From Desmodesmus armatus (taxonomy: Eukaryota > Chlorophyta > Chlorophyceae > Sphaeropleales > Scenedesmaceae): 64,000 nucleotides of DNA. This document shows, one piece after another, positions 38,636 through 50,084 of this stretch (positions within the stretch are counted from its first letter, which is position 1; each line of letters starts with the position of its first letter). The notes under the pieces are model-generated. The model made no database searches and was not told the origin of the DNA. It worked only from the letters and a program-made list of their open reading frames with translations. The translations under genes were made by a program, and so were the position numbers. The stretch is taken from positions 434,001 through 498,000 of the forward strand of contig VIIQ02000581.1 of the NCBI GenBank assembly GCA_007449985.2, read 5' to 3'.

Positions 38636-39094
38636 TTACAATGCCAAGCTTCAATATGCACCGTGCAATGACTCTGTGCCGCTGCTGCTGTAGCAACCTA
38701 CTGCATCAACCCCACACTCGTGTGACTTGTCTGCATTGGGAAGATGTGCTGACACCTGGTAGCTTGGGCATAAGAGCGCCCCCTGCCCCGGTGGAGCTGC
38801 AGGGAGAAATGCCTCCAGTCCACAACTTGTCAGACGGCTTGCTCCATGGCGTGCTTTGTGTCGCCCTTGTGATCTGCAGCACATTCCACGACGCTTGAAG
38901 GAGAAGCATCACTGAGAACCTGCACAGCAACAGCAAACAAGACAACAGAGAGCCCTCAGCCAAATGTTTCAACCGGTCCAACCCTGGCAGGCAATGCCAT
39001 TGATGTGTGGCGAATGTGTCTGCGTGTAACATTTTCTTCCCCAAATGTGCTGAGGGCATCAAGAAACGTGGCAATCGCCACGCCAAGCACCCCC

Positions 39095-39890
39095 AACTAC
39101 ACACGGCCTACTAGGATGGGCGGGGGCTTGCCCTAATACGGCCAAGTGCACACCACCAAGGACACCCACACCACGCAACTACACACGGCCTACTAGGATG
39201 GGCGGGGGCTTGCCCTAATACGGCCAAGTGCACACCACCAAGGACACCCACACCACGCAACTACACACGGCCTACTAGGATGGGCGGGGGCTTGCCCTAA
39301 TACGGCCAAGTGCACACCACCTCAGGCGCCCACGCGCAACACACACCATGCCACACACGTGCAACTACACACAGCCTACTAGGATGGGCGGGGGCTTGCC
39401 CTAATACGGCCAAGTGCACACCACCAAGGACACCCACACCACGCAACTACACACGGCCTACTAGGATGGGCGGGGGCTTGCCCTAATACGGCCAAGTGCA
39501 CACCACCAAGGACACCCACACCACGCAACTACACACGGCCTACTAGGATGGGCGGGGGCTTGCCCTAATACGGCCAAGTGCACACCACCTCAGGCGCCCA
39601 CGCGCAACACACACCATGCCACACACGTGCAACTACACACAGCCTACTAGGATGGGCGGGGGCTTGCCCTAATACGGCCAAGTGCACACCACCAAGGACA
39701 CCCACACTACGCAACTACACACGGCCTACTAGGATGGGCGGGGGCTTGCCCTAATACGGCCAAGTGCACACCACCTAAGACGACACGCGCAACACACACC
39801 ATACCACACACGTGCAACTACACACGGCCTACTAGGATGGGCGGGGGCTTGCCCTAATACGGCCAAGTGCACACCACCAAAGACACCCAC
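39095..39890. repeat. satellite array with 82/82/104 bp higher-order period
   Basis: Nine copies of cctactaggatgggcggggg are seen at about 39107, 39189, 39271, 39375, 39457, 39539, 39643, 39724 and 39828. Spacings are 82, 82, 104, 82, 82, 104, 81 and 104 bp, so two short monomers and one long monomer make a 268 bp higher-order unit. The long monomer carries an added ggcgcccacgcgcaacacac-type segment. Each monomer is nearly identical to the others, so the array is young or homogenised. Confidence 0.95.
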
Positions 39891-40894
39891 GCTCAACACA
39901 CACAAACCCACATGCCACAAAAATGCTCACCTTGCTGAGACGAATCAGACTGCTTATTTGCACGTGGTATCGTAGTAACTTCTTGAAGAAGGGGTATGGC
40001 CTTGCGGCTGCCTTGGCCTGAGCAGTATGCAATTGCAATGTTGCAACATGCCTGTGGGTGACACTCTATCTGAAGAGCAGGGATGTTCCTGTTGCTGCCA
40101 GTATCACCTGCAAACGTCAAACACACGAGAAGGCATGCATTTTGAGAAAGCGTCATTGCTGGCTCAGGGAACCAGCTGCTGAGCTGCACTGCTGCTGTGA
40201 ACATGCCAGTGTGGGAGGATTCACAGGGCTGCCTGTGTGCTGCCGAGCCCCGAACCTTGCATCCTGCAGATGCTTGCTGCCAATTTCGGAAGCGCGCAAA
40301 GCTAACATGGCGATTCCAAGCGCAGGAGCTGCTGAAGGTGGGGCCTGGACACCCACTGCTGAGGAAAGCAGCTGACAGCCAGGCGGGCAAGGAACGCACC
40401 TACGGACTCAAAAGATGCTCCAGAAGTTATGTATAAGTTTCTTCATTGGTGTTGCGGCCTTGTCGGTCTTGTCGGTGACCTCCTGAAGTACAGCTCGCTT
40501 GTCCAAGGTGCGCAATGAGTTGTGTTGCTTTGAAAGCAACGATACAAAGCTTAGGAACACATAGAAAGCCCTGACATACAGGACCTTGGGTTGCCTGGAA
40601 GCCTTGTAGCCCAAATGGTTGTGCTGCGGTTTACTGACACGCGAATATGACAGGCGCTGGCGCAGGAGCAAGCAGGGGCCGCAAACCCTGGTAAATGGCA
40701 TGCTGGATGAAACACGAAACCTCTCGGAACCATCTGTTTGCAGTGCAAAGCCCTCCACCCCGTGATATGATCCCAGTGTCCCACGTGGGTCCCAATGGTG
40801 CACCTAGAGCCAAATGTCAGTCTCTCGGTTCCATACAGCATTGCAGGCACCCAGGGCAAGGCTTGTCACATCTGCATCAGTACCTGCTTATGGG
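39891..40894. other. no gene recognised
   Basis: Open frames on the minus strand (about 39893-40399 and 40408-40803) show no family I know, and no splice-joined product could be built. Confidence 0.3.
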
Positions 40895-41185
40895 CGCCTG
40901 GCTAGGCAGCATCATAGGTAGCTGGCTGTTGCTAGCAGCGCATTGAGGCCTGATCTGCCTCGACCCCCACTGGGCCAGCGGGTCTATCATGCTTGAATCG
41001 CACAGCACGCCACAACACGGGCTATCAGGCCGTTTGGAAACCCCCATGCGACACAGTCACAGCAGCCTGTGCCAAGTTCAGCTGCATGGGGAGCAGCAGC
41101 AGAGGCAGGTGCAGTCCGCCAGGGTCCATAAACTTGCTGAACCCTCAGCTGCAACCAATCCGCCCCAGCAGCCAAGGGGGCTATT
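40895..41185. repeat. ~290 bp interspersed repeat, copy 2
   Basis: Matches copy 1 in landmark order with many substitutions. The two copies lie on either side of the satellite array. No clear terminal repeats were seen. Confidence 0.6.
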
Positions 41186-41341
41186 TGGACCCTTGGGTTT
41201 GGCTGCTGTGCTGGTGCAGCTGCTGGTCTGACGTGGTCCTCCTGCAGCAGCAGCAGCTGCTGCTGGGACCTCTGCTGTTAGTCATGCCAGAAGCTGCTCA
41301 GGCAAACAGCCTGGGGTCGCTGACAATTGCACAAACATGCA

Positions 41342-43600
41342 GGGGTGCTGGCAGCTACAGCAGCAGCGTTGCAACAGCCGCGTGGCTTTGAGGATGACAA
41401 GTGCATCATGCAGCTGCTTCAGGTGAGGCACGCAACACAGCAGCGTGTGACTGGCCTCTTGCCAGCTGTCTGGCTGGGTGTGATGTTCATGTGCATTGGG
41501 AGGTGATGTTCACAGGTGCACAGCTTGCACTTGATTGCGTCATCGGTGATATCCAGCGCTTGCGTTTGCGTATGGGTGTGCATGTACAGATACATCTAGA
41601 GGGGCACGCAGTGTGCACAGATGCACCACCCGCCAGGCCTGCCCGGCTGTCAAGGTCACTTGTCTGGCAGCAACTTAGCAGTAATGCTCCCCAAAGCACG
41701 CAGGCTTCCCGCCCCTCACAGCATGTACTGCGTGTGCCCTGCAGGGCGTCTTGGAAGGTCCAGGATGGTGCAGCTGCCACTCCTTGCTGTGTGGCAGCTG
41801 CTGCATGCACCAGGCCAGCGCCAGCATGGCGAACGAAAGCGCCAGCTTTCATTTTTTGGGGTCACCACAGGGGCTGCACCAGCTTTTGCCTTTGACCAAC
41901 TGCCGCAGTATGCGACGTTTCTCAGCGCTATATGATGCTGCCTGAACGCGTCTAGCAGCAGCAGCGGCAGGCACGGCAGCTGCCAAAGGGAAGGCAGCAG
42001 CAGCAGCAATGCTGTGTGTTGGTGGTTGAGGCGGCAGCACTGCACAGCAGCAGCAGCACACTGCCGCCAGCTCCTGCCACAGCAGCAAGGGTCTACATAT
42101 GATGCAGAGCAGCCTACAACCCAGCCAACAGGGCACAGGGCTGGCCATGGCAGGGTGCGCACAGCAGCAGCTAGAGGCAGGCAGGGCACCCTGGGTTGCA
42201 CAGAGCTGTGCGCGCGTGCTGCTCGGCATGCTTCAGCAGGCAGCACCGTCTCTGCAGCTGCTGGTGCTCGTCGTGAATAGTGCAAGGGACCTGCAGCTGG
42301 GACCCTACTGGCCTGCACAGCTTTCTGCAACCAGACTGGCTGTGGTGGTGGCTGCTGCTCAGCGCAGGACAGGTGAGGACAGGAGCAGGTGCTGGGCTGC
42401 AGGAGATCCTGCAGCAAGGCGGTGTGCTGATTGCCATCGTGACTTGGCATGCCCTGCACTTTCTGCTCGTCACTGCCACAGCTAAGACAGCCGTCTGCTA
42501 GCTGTCCAGCTGGCATATGTTTGTCCGTGTGCATGTCCCTTGATTGGAGCACTTTTGATATGCTTGCCTGGAGTCAGCGTGCGCACCCTGCTGGGGTGGC
42601 GGTCACATGCAAGGCTGTGTGCAAAGCCAACAAGGATGATCCACAAATGCCCTCCATCCACCCCGCCCCATGTCTTAGCAAAGGAACGGCTGGTTTCTGA
42701 CGAATGCGCCTGCTGCTGCCTGCATTCGCTTTTGTGACACTGCAGCTGCCGTTGCTGAGGCAGAGCTCACAACCATACTGCAGCATTGCCCAAGCCATGC
42801 AGCATGCTGCAGCAGTACGGCTGGCCGCCTCCAGCAGCAGCACAGCTGGCGACGGAGCTGCCATGAGAGGGCATGGGCGGCCAGGTACCCAGCAGCAGTA
42901 GCAGCAGCCTCTTGACGCAGCTAGCTTGGGGGTGGCATGCTACTGCAGGCAGCTCTGGGCTGCAGTGGGGGGCAAGTATGGCGAGGTGGAGGCACAGCGG
43001 ACTCTCGGCCAACACATCTCCAGTTTTTCTTTGATAGGATGTGTTCACTTGCTTTGGCAGCTGGGATTGGCTGCAGCTGCAGGTGGCTGTGGGCGCAGAT
43101 GGTTTGGTGTGTCACATGCAGGGCCGGGCCGGGCATGCACCCGGTTGCGTTGGTGTGTGTGTTTCGAGCGTGTGTGCAGACAGAGTTGAGAGTGGCCAGG
43201 GTTGCATGTGTGATTCGAGTCGTCTGTGCGCATGGTGGTGCAGGTGCGGCTGCCATTCTGTAGCCTTGGCCTGGGGAATGGTGCTGCAGCAGGCGCAGCT
43301 GCAGTCCGATGTAAAGAAATGATTGGTGGGGAGACTGACTGCACACGTCAGAGAGCAACTTGTCTTGTAGTCAGTTGTCAGCAATGGTTTCAGGTTGACA
43401 GTTGCCTACAGTCCTTGTTCCATAGCTTTCATCAGAAATGTGTCAACACAAAAACTTGTTTCCTTCAGGACAGAGTGGGAGGATGTGCACATGGACCTTC
43501 GCTGTTGGTCTCGTTGGCAACGTGCGCTGACTGACCTCCCTCCCGACGGCAGCAGATGTTGCTACATATCATTCTGTCTATTGGGATTATATACTTGAAG
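41342..43600 (+). other. unresolved region with candidate plus-strand exons
   Basis: Several acceptor-to-donor segments look coding but do not join into one reading frame. These are 41342-41430 (PRGFEDDKCIMQLLQ, ending at gtgagg), about 41514-41570 (AQLALDCVIGDIQRLRL), a frame ending in SFFGVTTGAAPAFAFDQLPQ (about 41900), one with QSCARVLLGMLQQAAPSLQL (42200-42375, donor gtgagg), and one with QLWAAVGGKYGEVEAQRTLG (about 42952-43037). I could not identify a family, and a decayed gene is possible. Helical, Leu/Ala-rich content is all that can be said. Confidence 0.25.
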
Positions 43601-43907
43601 GCTTGCTACATACTGGTGCATTGCCAGGCTTCCTGCAGTCAGAAAGGTTTTCCCGCGGCCGCTGGCTGTACTTGCGTTACGTTGTATGACAGCTGCGAGG
43701 CTACCTTCTGCCCCTTCAGTCCAATGTTACAAATATGTTTTGACTGAGCATTTTACATCCGCATCCCCCCGGAAAGCTATCGATATCATCAAACACGTTC
43801 CTTGGCTCCAAAAACAGGTCTCACCCCTGTCACTTTAGTTGGCCATGCGTCTGTTGCAAACACTGTTTATGTAAAACTGTTTTGCAAGTGCTTGAAAGGC
43901 AGCTGCA

Positions 43908-46869
43908 ATGGAGGCAGAAGGTGCCAGGCTGGGCATAGCCTTTGCGCTGGTAGTGTTGGCTGGACTTTGCGCCCCTCTAGGGGCATCAGTAGTTCTGTTT
44001 ATGAAGAAAAGCCACACTGGACTGTTAGCAGCGTCTATTGCACTAGCAGCTGGAGTAATGCTGTTTGTGTCGCTGACAGAGGTGAGGCAGCAGTGAGGTG
44101 GTGGGTGCTGCTGCTGGCGACACACCTGCATGCATGTGCTTCTTACAGTAAACCCTGTGTGCTGAGCGTAACTACATAGGTTTCTGATGCTGTTGATTTA
44201 AATTGGCATATTGTGCATATTGCATTGTGCTTTGCAGGTGTTGTCAGACAGTGTGGAGGAGCTTAGCCATGGAGGGTGGAGCAAAACAGTCACCCTCACA
44301 TACATCTACTTGGTACGTGAGACAGCCAGCAGTGGTGCTGACGTTTTGAAGGACTATGGCAAGGAAAGCAGCTGTGTGTTTGTACACAGCAGATTCAAAG
44401 CAGCGTACCGTATGAGCAGACATGAATCGTCACCCTGCAAACTCCTTGCAAGTGCCAAGCTGGCACCTGCACTACTGCTTTGCTTTGACGATGTGACCAG
44501 GGAATTTTTTAGTTGGCTATTTCGCCAGATCTGGCGAATTTGAAGGAATTCCTTTGGCTACAAAAAATAATATCCACCCAGAATTAGCCAAATCTTGTAG
44601 CCAGATGGAATCCAGGGGTGCCCCACTTTTGCCAAATTTGTAGCCAGATCAAAAGCTGGGGGTACTGTGCATCGCCAAATACACAGTACACAAAGGCACT
44701 GAAGACAGCAAAAACGTGGTTTTCAATGTACTTTGTCATCAAAAGTGACAAATGTCTACTTGGGCAGGAGGCGTAGTAGCCAAAAACAGGTTTTGATAGT
44801 GAACACTGCACTTGGTTTTGTCGCCAAATGTGTGGGGGTGGGAGGCCTTGTCACCAGATTTGTAGCCAAAAAAATCCAGCCCCTAGGTATTTTTCGCCAA
44901 AAAAAGCCAAGGTCCCAAACATAAAAAATTCCCTGGATGTGACACAGAGTGATTCGCACATCTTGCAGCCATTACAACAGACTTGTTGCGTTGTATCCAT
45001 ACTGTACCCAGGCATTTTTCTGCGGCGTGGCACTGTGCCGGGTGCTGGACTGGGTTGCTGACTCCGTCACAGCCTTCATCAACCGCATGTCAGACCGCCA
45101 GCGCCGCCGCCAGAAGCACAGCCCCAGCAGCAATGACATCACTGCAAGCGCCATAGACGATGTGCAGCTCTGCAGCAGCATGCATGACGCATGCCACATA
45201 CGCCGCAGCAAGGACGGCTCGCCGCCGCTATCTCCCAAAGCTGTGCACCACCGGCACAGCGTCCTCATCAATAGCGATGTGGAGACTGCATCTTCTCAGT
45301 TCGATTTGATAAGCACAGGGTCAGCATCAGAGGGTGTAGCAGAGCTTGGCACAAGTGATGAAGGACCTGCACTGGCGATCATCACAGATGCCCAGCTGGC
45401 GGCTACGGATGAACATGACCGGAACATTGCGGAGGCTGTTGGTCACCTGGGGGAGGGTGATTGCGGGCACCTTGTGCGCACCAGTATCTTGGTGTGGCTT
45501 GCGCTGAGCCTGCACAATCTTCCTGAGGGATTGGCTACGATTGTTGGGTGAGTGACATTCAGGGGCAGTACATGCGTTGCCAGCCTTTGAGGACTCGGGC
45601 ATGGTGTGCTCTACAGGCAGCAGACAGCGCAGGGCTAGGGAAAAGCCATGCTGCTGGCTCCGCAAGCCTTGTGCAGTACTGTACTACACTGTGTGGCAGT
45701 GTTTAAACCATCAGGTGTTGTGCCTGCACAGGTATATGGCAAGCCCTCACTTAGGCGTAACGGTTGCTGTCGCCATTGCTATCCACAACATCCCAGGTGT
45801 GCACCAAACCTTGCTGGGTTGCATTTGCGGACAGCAGCACTGATCAGGCGGCGGCAATGCCAGCACAGCCCCTCACTGATTGCATATACATGTGGGCAGC
45901 ATAACAGCCAGCATTTGAAGACTTGACCTTCATACACATGCACAGCGCGTCATTCACTGACAGCCATCTCAGATACCGCGCAATCCAGTGCATGTTGATG
46001 CACGCTGAAGCCTCAGGCTGACAGCCTGTCCTGGTGAATGCTCTGCAGAGGGTATCGCGCTGGGTGTGCCTGTGTTCTTTGCCACCGGCAGCAAGTGGAA
46101 AGCCATCGGGTGGGCAGCACTCAGCGGAGCAGCGGAACCCATCGGCGCGCTGATTGGCTTGGCGCTGCAGCTGACAGGCAGGCTCAACCCGGTGGCCATG
46201 GGCATGTGAGTTGTTTCGGGAGGGGGCCAAGGCATATCCCCTGCCTTCTGCAGATCTGCTGTCACTGCAGTCCTGTTGATGGGGGTATCTAGTAGGGCCT
46301 CCAAGTACCAATACTGTTGCAGGGCTGCTAGAAGTAATGCGCCGCTCGGCACTCAAAGCCAGGAACGGTCACTCCGTTCCTGTGTGTGTTCAAACTGTCT
46401 GCTGTTGTGCGGTCTGCTGTTGCATCCTGCAGCATTATGGCTGTGGTTGCTGGCATCATGACGGGCATCTGCTTCCAAGAATTGATACCAAGGTGACGCT
46501 CTTGCCTGGCTAGTTCTGGTCAATAACTAGTCGCAATTGAAAGCAGGGACCGTCTCTGTCAAACCGATCAATGCATGTGAGCGTTCAAGGCAGGCTGCAT
46601 AGTCGCAGTTGCTGACAGCAGCCTGCTGCCCGGCAGCAGTTGGACTGCGCAGGGATTTGGATGGCATCCAGTCCTTGGTAGGACAAATTGGCCAATCCAT
46701 TCAGCAGCAAGCGCTCAAATTCACCCGTGCATGTCATGCTGTGCTGCTGTTGTGCAGGGCACTGTCCTTTGACCCTGGAAACAAGTACACCACAGTTGGT
46801 GTGTTTGTGGGCATGGGAATCATGGCAGCTTCGTTGATACTGCTAAGCCTGTGGGACACAAGCATGTGA
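43908..46869 (+). CDS. ZIP-family metal (zinc/iron) transporter, ZupT/GufA-like
   Basis: Membrane transporter moving Zn2+ or other divalent metals into the cytosol. Seven exons, 43908-44081, 44238-44312, 45012-45547, 45732-45796, 46049-46205, 46433-46492 and 46758-46869, give 392 residues with matching phases. TM1-TM2 are IAFALVVLAGLCAPLGASVV and LLAASIALAAGVMLFVSLTE. TM3 is AFFCGVALCRVL. A long, Ser/His-rich cytosolic-type loop follows (about residues 100-230). TM4 carries the metal site SLHNLPEGLAT. TM5 carries AIHNIPGEGIALG, interrupted by an intron after Pro-Gly. Later segments include ALSGAAEPIGALIGLAL, MAVVAGIMTGICFQELIP and the last TM to SLWDTSM. Both His/Glu motifs are intact, so it should be active. 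Metal preference and membrane cannot be told. Confidence 0.9.
44498..44935. mobile_element. hAT-type MITE inside a ZIP intron
   Basis: Perfect 14 bp terminal inverted repeats, CAGGGAATTTTTTA at 44498-44511 and its complement at 44922-44935, are flanked by an exact 8 bp direct repeat GATGTGAC (44490-44497 and 44936-44943). CAGGG termini and 8 bp target duplications are the hallmark of hAT transposons. The 438 bp element is AT-rich compared with its surroundings, has no transposase frame, and contains repeated gccaaatttgtagcca-type subterminal motifs. It lies in intron 2 of the transporter gene. Confidence 0.9.
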
Positions 46870-48821
46870 GGCAGGTCTGCATTTTGTGGTGCAGGCGGCA
46901 GTGTTGTGCATGGTGCAGCCTGCCAGTGGGAGAGTCAGGGTATGGAGGAAAACCATTCCTGGTTGATGTAGGGTTGTTCATAAAGCTGTGCAGTGAGTGG
47001 TCACAACTGGCCATAGCAGGATGGTTGACAAGACTGACATACTGCACTTGAATCTGTGTCCGAGTGAGTTTGGCATTGATTTGGTCAGCACTGCTGACAG
47101 TCAGCAGTGCTACACAGTGGTCCCCACTGCCGCATGCGCCCCCCAGTATGGCCGCTGTCTTGCTTTGACAGGGTCTCTTGTTTCATTCAGCCAGCAGCCT
47201 CTGCTTGTACACGCTTACTCAAGGCAGTTTGGGTTGAGCCTTATTCTGTCGCTGACTAAGGGCCCTTGTGCTTTGTGAGAGTTTTTTTAATGGCGCAGTG
47301 CACTTTGTGTGTGTATGTGTGTGTTTGACATTGCGCACTGGGTCACTGACCCCCCTGGCAGGGGGTGGCTTATTCCTGGCCCATGTTGTGCGCCAACCAG
47401 TGGTACGGGGTGGTGCATGCACGTGTTCGGCCGATGCGTCTGCAGCTGTGCTTAGCCCGTGACTGCATTGAGAGCCGCCCGCAACAGTGGCAACCTCTTG
47501 CAGTGCTACGACTTGTTGACGCCCGACGTGCTGTGGGCGCAGTAAGCAACCAACCTCAGCACCTGCCTGTGCATAATGCTCTGTTGCAAAACTAGCAACG
47601 GGTTGTGCAAAGTTTGACACTCGACAGGTTGTTCCATGTCCAAAGCATGCTTGCCGTCCATTGCTCCATTTGCAAGGCATGCTGTCGCAGTCAGTCCTGG
47701 GGTCATGGCACCCTTGGTGTGCTGCATCATGCAGCTGAGCTTTGCTGATGGGCGCAGACTCTGGGCCGTCGACTCAACTCGAACAACACTAGGCAGGAGA
47801 ACTTGCGTCAGCTTGCAGTAGACTACGTGACATGACTCTCCAACTTTTTTTTAAAGGCAGGAGGCATTCAAGCATTATGCATGGCCCAGTAACTGCCCAA
47901 GCCTGCACGCAGCACCACACAATGCATTTGCAGAGAACCAAACAACACTGTGGTTGGGGTTGGCCCAGTTGCATGTGCTTGCCCTTTCAAAGTCCTTGGC
48001 AAGTTGCCGGCCCAGCACAGCAACACCCAGCCACGTACCATGTGCAGCAAACCTCATCCACTACCTCAGCTAGTGGCTGATGAAGCAGCAAGCCATTTAG
48101 CTAGGCACCACTGCAGTGCTGCACTCGTCACTGCAGCGCAGCTGCAACCGCAGCCACATACCAACACCAGGAACACCATGGCCCTTGATGGTCAACGGCA
48201 TTTACATTCGATGCAAAAACAACATCAGCACACAATGTTGAGCTGAACGGCTCAATGCAGCGCTGCCCACACCCCACCATGGCTACCATCCAGTGGCAGC
48301 ACCAAGAAAGTATTCGCATGCATGATAGTGAGTCACACCAGGTCGTAGCGGCAGTGTCCAGACACCGAGGCACAAGCTGGCGCAAGCCAGCACAGACATA
48401 CTGTGCCACAGCAGTGCTATGTCACTGAGTTCAAGATGCAGGCGCACATGGGTGCACACATTGACACGTGGCAAGTAGCTTCCTGCAAGCACCAATGCCT
48501 AACACACACAGCTAGCTGCCGAGCCAGTATTGCCACGTTGATGAGAACGCCAGAGAAGGCGATAATGCTACAGGACACAACATCACAACACAGCTGCAGG
48601 GTGCAGCCTGGAAATCAAGCATACCAGCAGGTGGTCACCGGCTGGCGTGATACATGCTGCCGACAACTACAGTCGGCAGCTGTCAACAACTGCTGGGTGC
48701 CAATACTGTTGGCGACAGAGTGCATGTGTGAAATGTTCGTCAGGACAACAGTGTACACCATTGGTGTTCAGAACGGTGCCTAGCATTGCACGCCTCGCTG
48801 GTTCAGATGCGGCATGACTCC
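46870..48821. other. intergenic, nothing recognised
   Basis: A short TG-rich run lies near 47308-47327. Frames on both strands are short and unrelated to known families. A minus-strand TGTAA near 48203 could serve the DUF3223 gene. Confidence 0.3.
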
Positions 48822-50084
48822 TCAAGGGTTGCTAGGCAATGCACTGCGGCGCCTCCGCCGCACAGCCGCCACAGCCTTCTTGTCTTCCACAGCTTTGGAC
48901 AAGTTGCCATGCTTGCTGACCAAACGCAGATTGGCATGCGTGTCGTGATATGCTACCCACGTCACCTTCTGGCTCCAAGTCCAAGTACTGATGTCTGCAA
49001 GCGTCATGCCCTCCTGCTGCAGCCACTGCTGTGCAAGCACGGCAAAGGGTGGGTCATGGTGGTCGACTTGACATTCATAGTCATACTTCACCCTGCTACC
49101 GTTGATGGGGCATGTAAACTCCCTACCATTGCGCCCGGCACCATCAAAGTAGTCCTCCTTGAAGGCATACACCTGGTCGCCAACCTCAAAACGCATCCTG
49201 TCATAGTAATAGCTATCAGGCTGCAGCTGCTTGTGCTGGAGCTGCTGCTCTCTCAAGACTGCAGCAAAGGCTGCTGCCTCCTTGTTGGCCCTGGCCAGCT
49301 CCGCCAAAGACTTGGGTGCCACCGCCCCTGCCCAGCCGCCATTCTTGGTGGTCTGGGAGTGCTGCTTGTTGTCGAGGCAAGCCTTATAGCTGAAGGGGTA
49401 GGTGCACGTGTTATGACCCTCAAGGCTGCAGTGATCAGTCCTGATCTGGTCGGCAAAGTGAGTACAGAACATCGTATACTTGAACTTAGTGTCGTCCAGT
49501 ATGTACAGCTTGACAGAGAAGTGAGTGATGGCGATGTCTGCAAGGCCGGGGTGGCCTGCATCAGGGTGATGGTGCCACAGGTACCAGAGGGCCTCAAAAT
49601 CCGGGTGGCCAGGATGGATCTCTTCCCCACTGGCAGAGTATCCACACCACGCAGGTTTTGCAGGCCCGCGAGGCTTGAACTCTTGCTTCATCCGAATGAA
49701 TGTAGAGACAGCCTCCTTCTTGCTGGGATAAACCACGTGCCCCAGGTGGTAGGTAGCAGCTGTGACTACAAGGCTCCTGGGTGTGGCACCCCTAGTGGTA
49801 CTGCTGCTTGGGGCCGCATTTCTGTAAGGTTTCCTGCTGTGCACTGTGGTGATGCCTGCGCGTGTGCACACGCTCCCAGGGGACCCGGTGGAGCCATGGC
49901 TCAACGACAGCATTGCTGTGGTGCACGTTGTCAAGCTGCTCGCTGCCTTCAACACGAACACGTCAGCAGTAGATCGGTAGATCTGCCTGCGGTAGGCGAG
50001 AATGCAGCGCTCGTTTGGTGACCAACTAAATAGAATACATCTGACTAGTTCCAAATCTTGCAATGGAGTTCGTGTCATCTCCAT
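48822..50084 (-). CDS. intronless DUF3223-type protein with HNH-like C-terminus
   Basis: A single open frame of 420 codons, ATG at 50084 to TGA at 48822. Residues from about 110 resemble DUF3223, known in phage, bacterial and plant DCL-type proteins: YPSKKEAVSTFIRMKQEF, HPDFEALWYLWHHHPDAG, DIAITHFSVKLYI, then TYPFSYKACLD. The C-terminal third has CPINGSRVKYDYE, QVDHHDPPFAVLAQQWLQQ and WVAYHDTHANLRLVSKHGNL, an HNH-like arrangement that I recall following DUF3223 in microbial proteins. It ends in an Arg-rich tail (RRRRRS). The first ~110 residues are low in recognisable structure, so an internal start is possible. Lack of introns sets it apart from most neighbours and could mean transfer or retroposition. 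Function is unknown; nucleic-acid processing is a guess. Confidence 0.68.
   Translation of the reverse strand: MEMTRTPLQDLELVRCILFSWSPNERCILAYRRQIYRSTADVFVLKAASSLTTCTTAMLSLSHGSTGSPGSVCTRAGITTVHSRKPYRNAAPSSSTTRGATPRSLVVTAATYHLGHVVYPSKKEAVSTFIRMKQEFKPRGPAKPAWCGYSASGEEIHPGHPDFEALWYLWHHHPDAGHPGLADIAITHFSVKLYILDDTKFKYTMFCTHFADQIRTDHCSLEGHNTCTYPFSYKACLDNKQHSQTTKNGGWAGAVAPKSLAELARANKEAAAFAAVLREQQLQHKQLQPDSYYYDRMRFEVGDQVYAFKEDYFDGAGRNGREFTCPINGSRVKYDYECQVDHHDPPFAVLAQQWLQQEGMTLADISTWTWSQKVTWVAYHDTHANLRLVSKHGNLSKAVEDKKAVAAVRRRRRSALPSNP

Larger units (their letters stand above)
36614..39094. other. gene-poor region with small duplications
   Basis: No exon is supported. It contains one member of a ~290 bp repeat pair (37045-37340) and a two-copy tandem duplication (38196-38635). 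Confidence 0.35.

Noticed and set aside
39095..39890. CRISPR-like direct repeat array
   Set aside because: There are no unique spacers; the units are contiguous satellite monomers of 82 and 104 bp in a eukaryotic nuclear genome.
48786..50021. Plus-strand open frame of 411 codons
   Set aside because: It is the shadow of the DUF3223-type gene. Only the minus frame shows family motifs.
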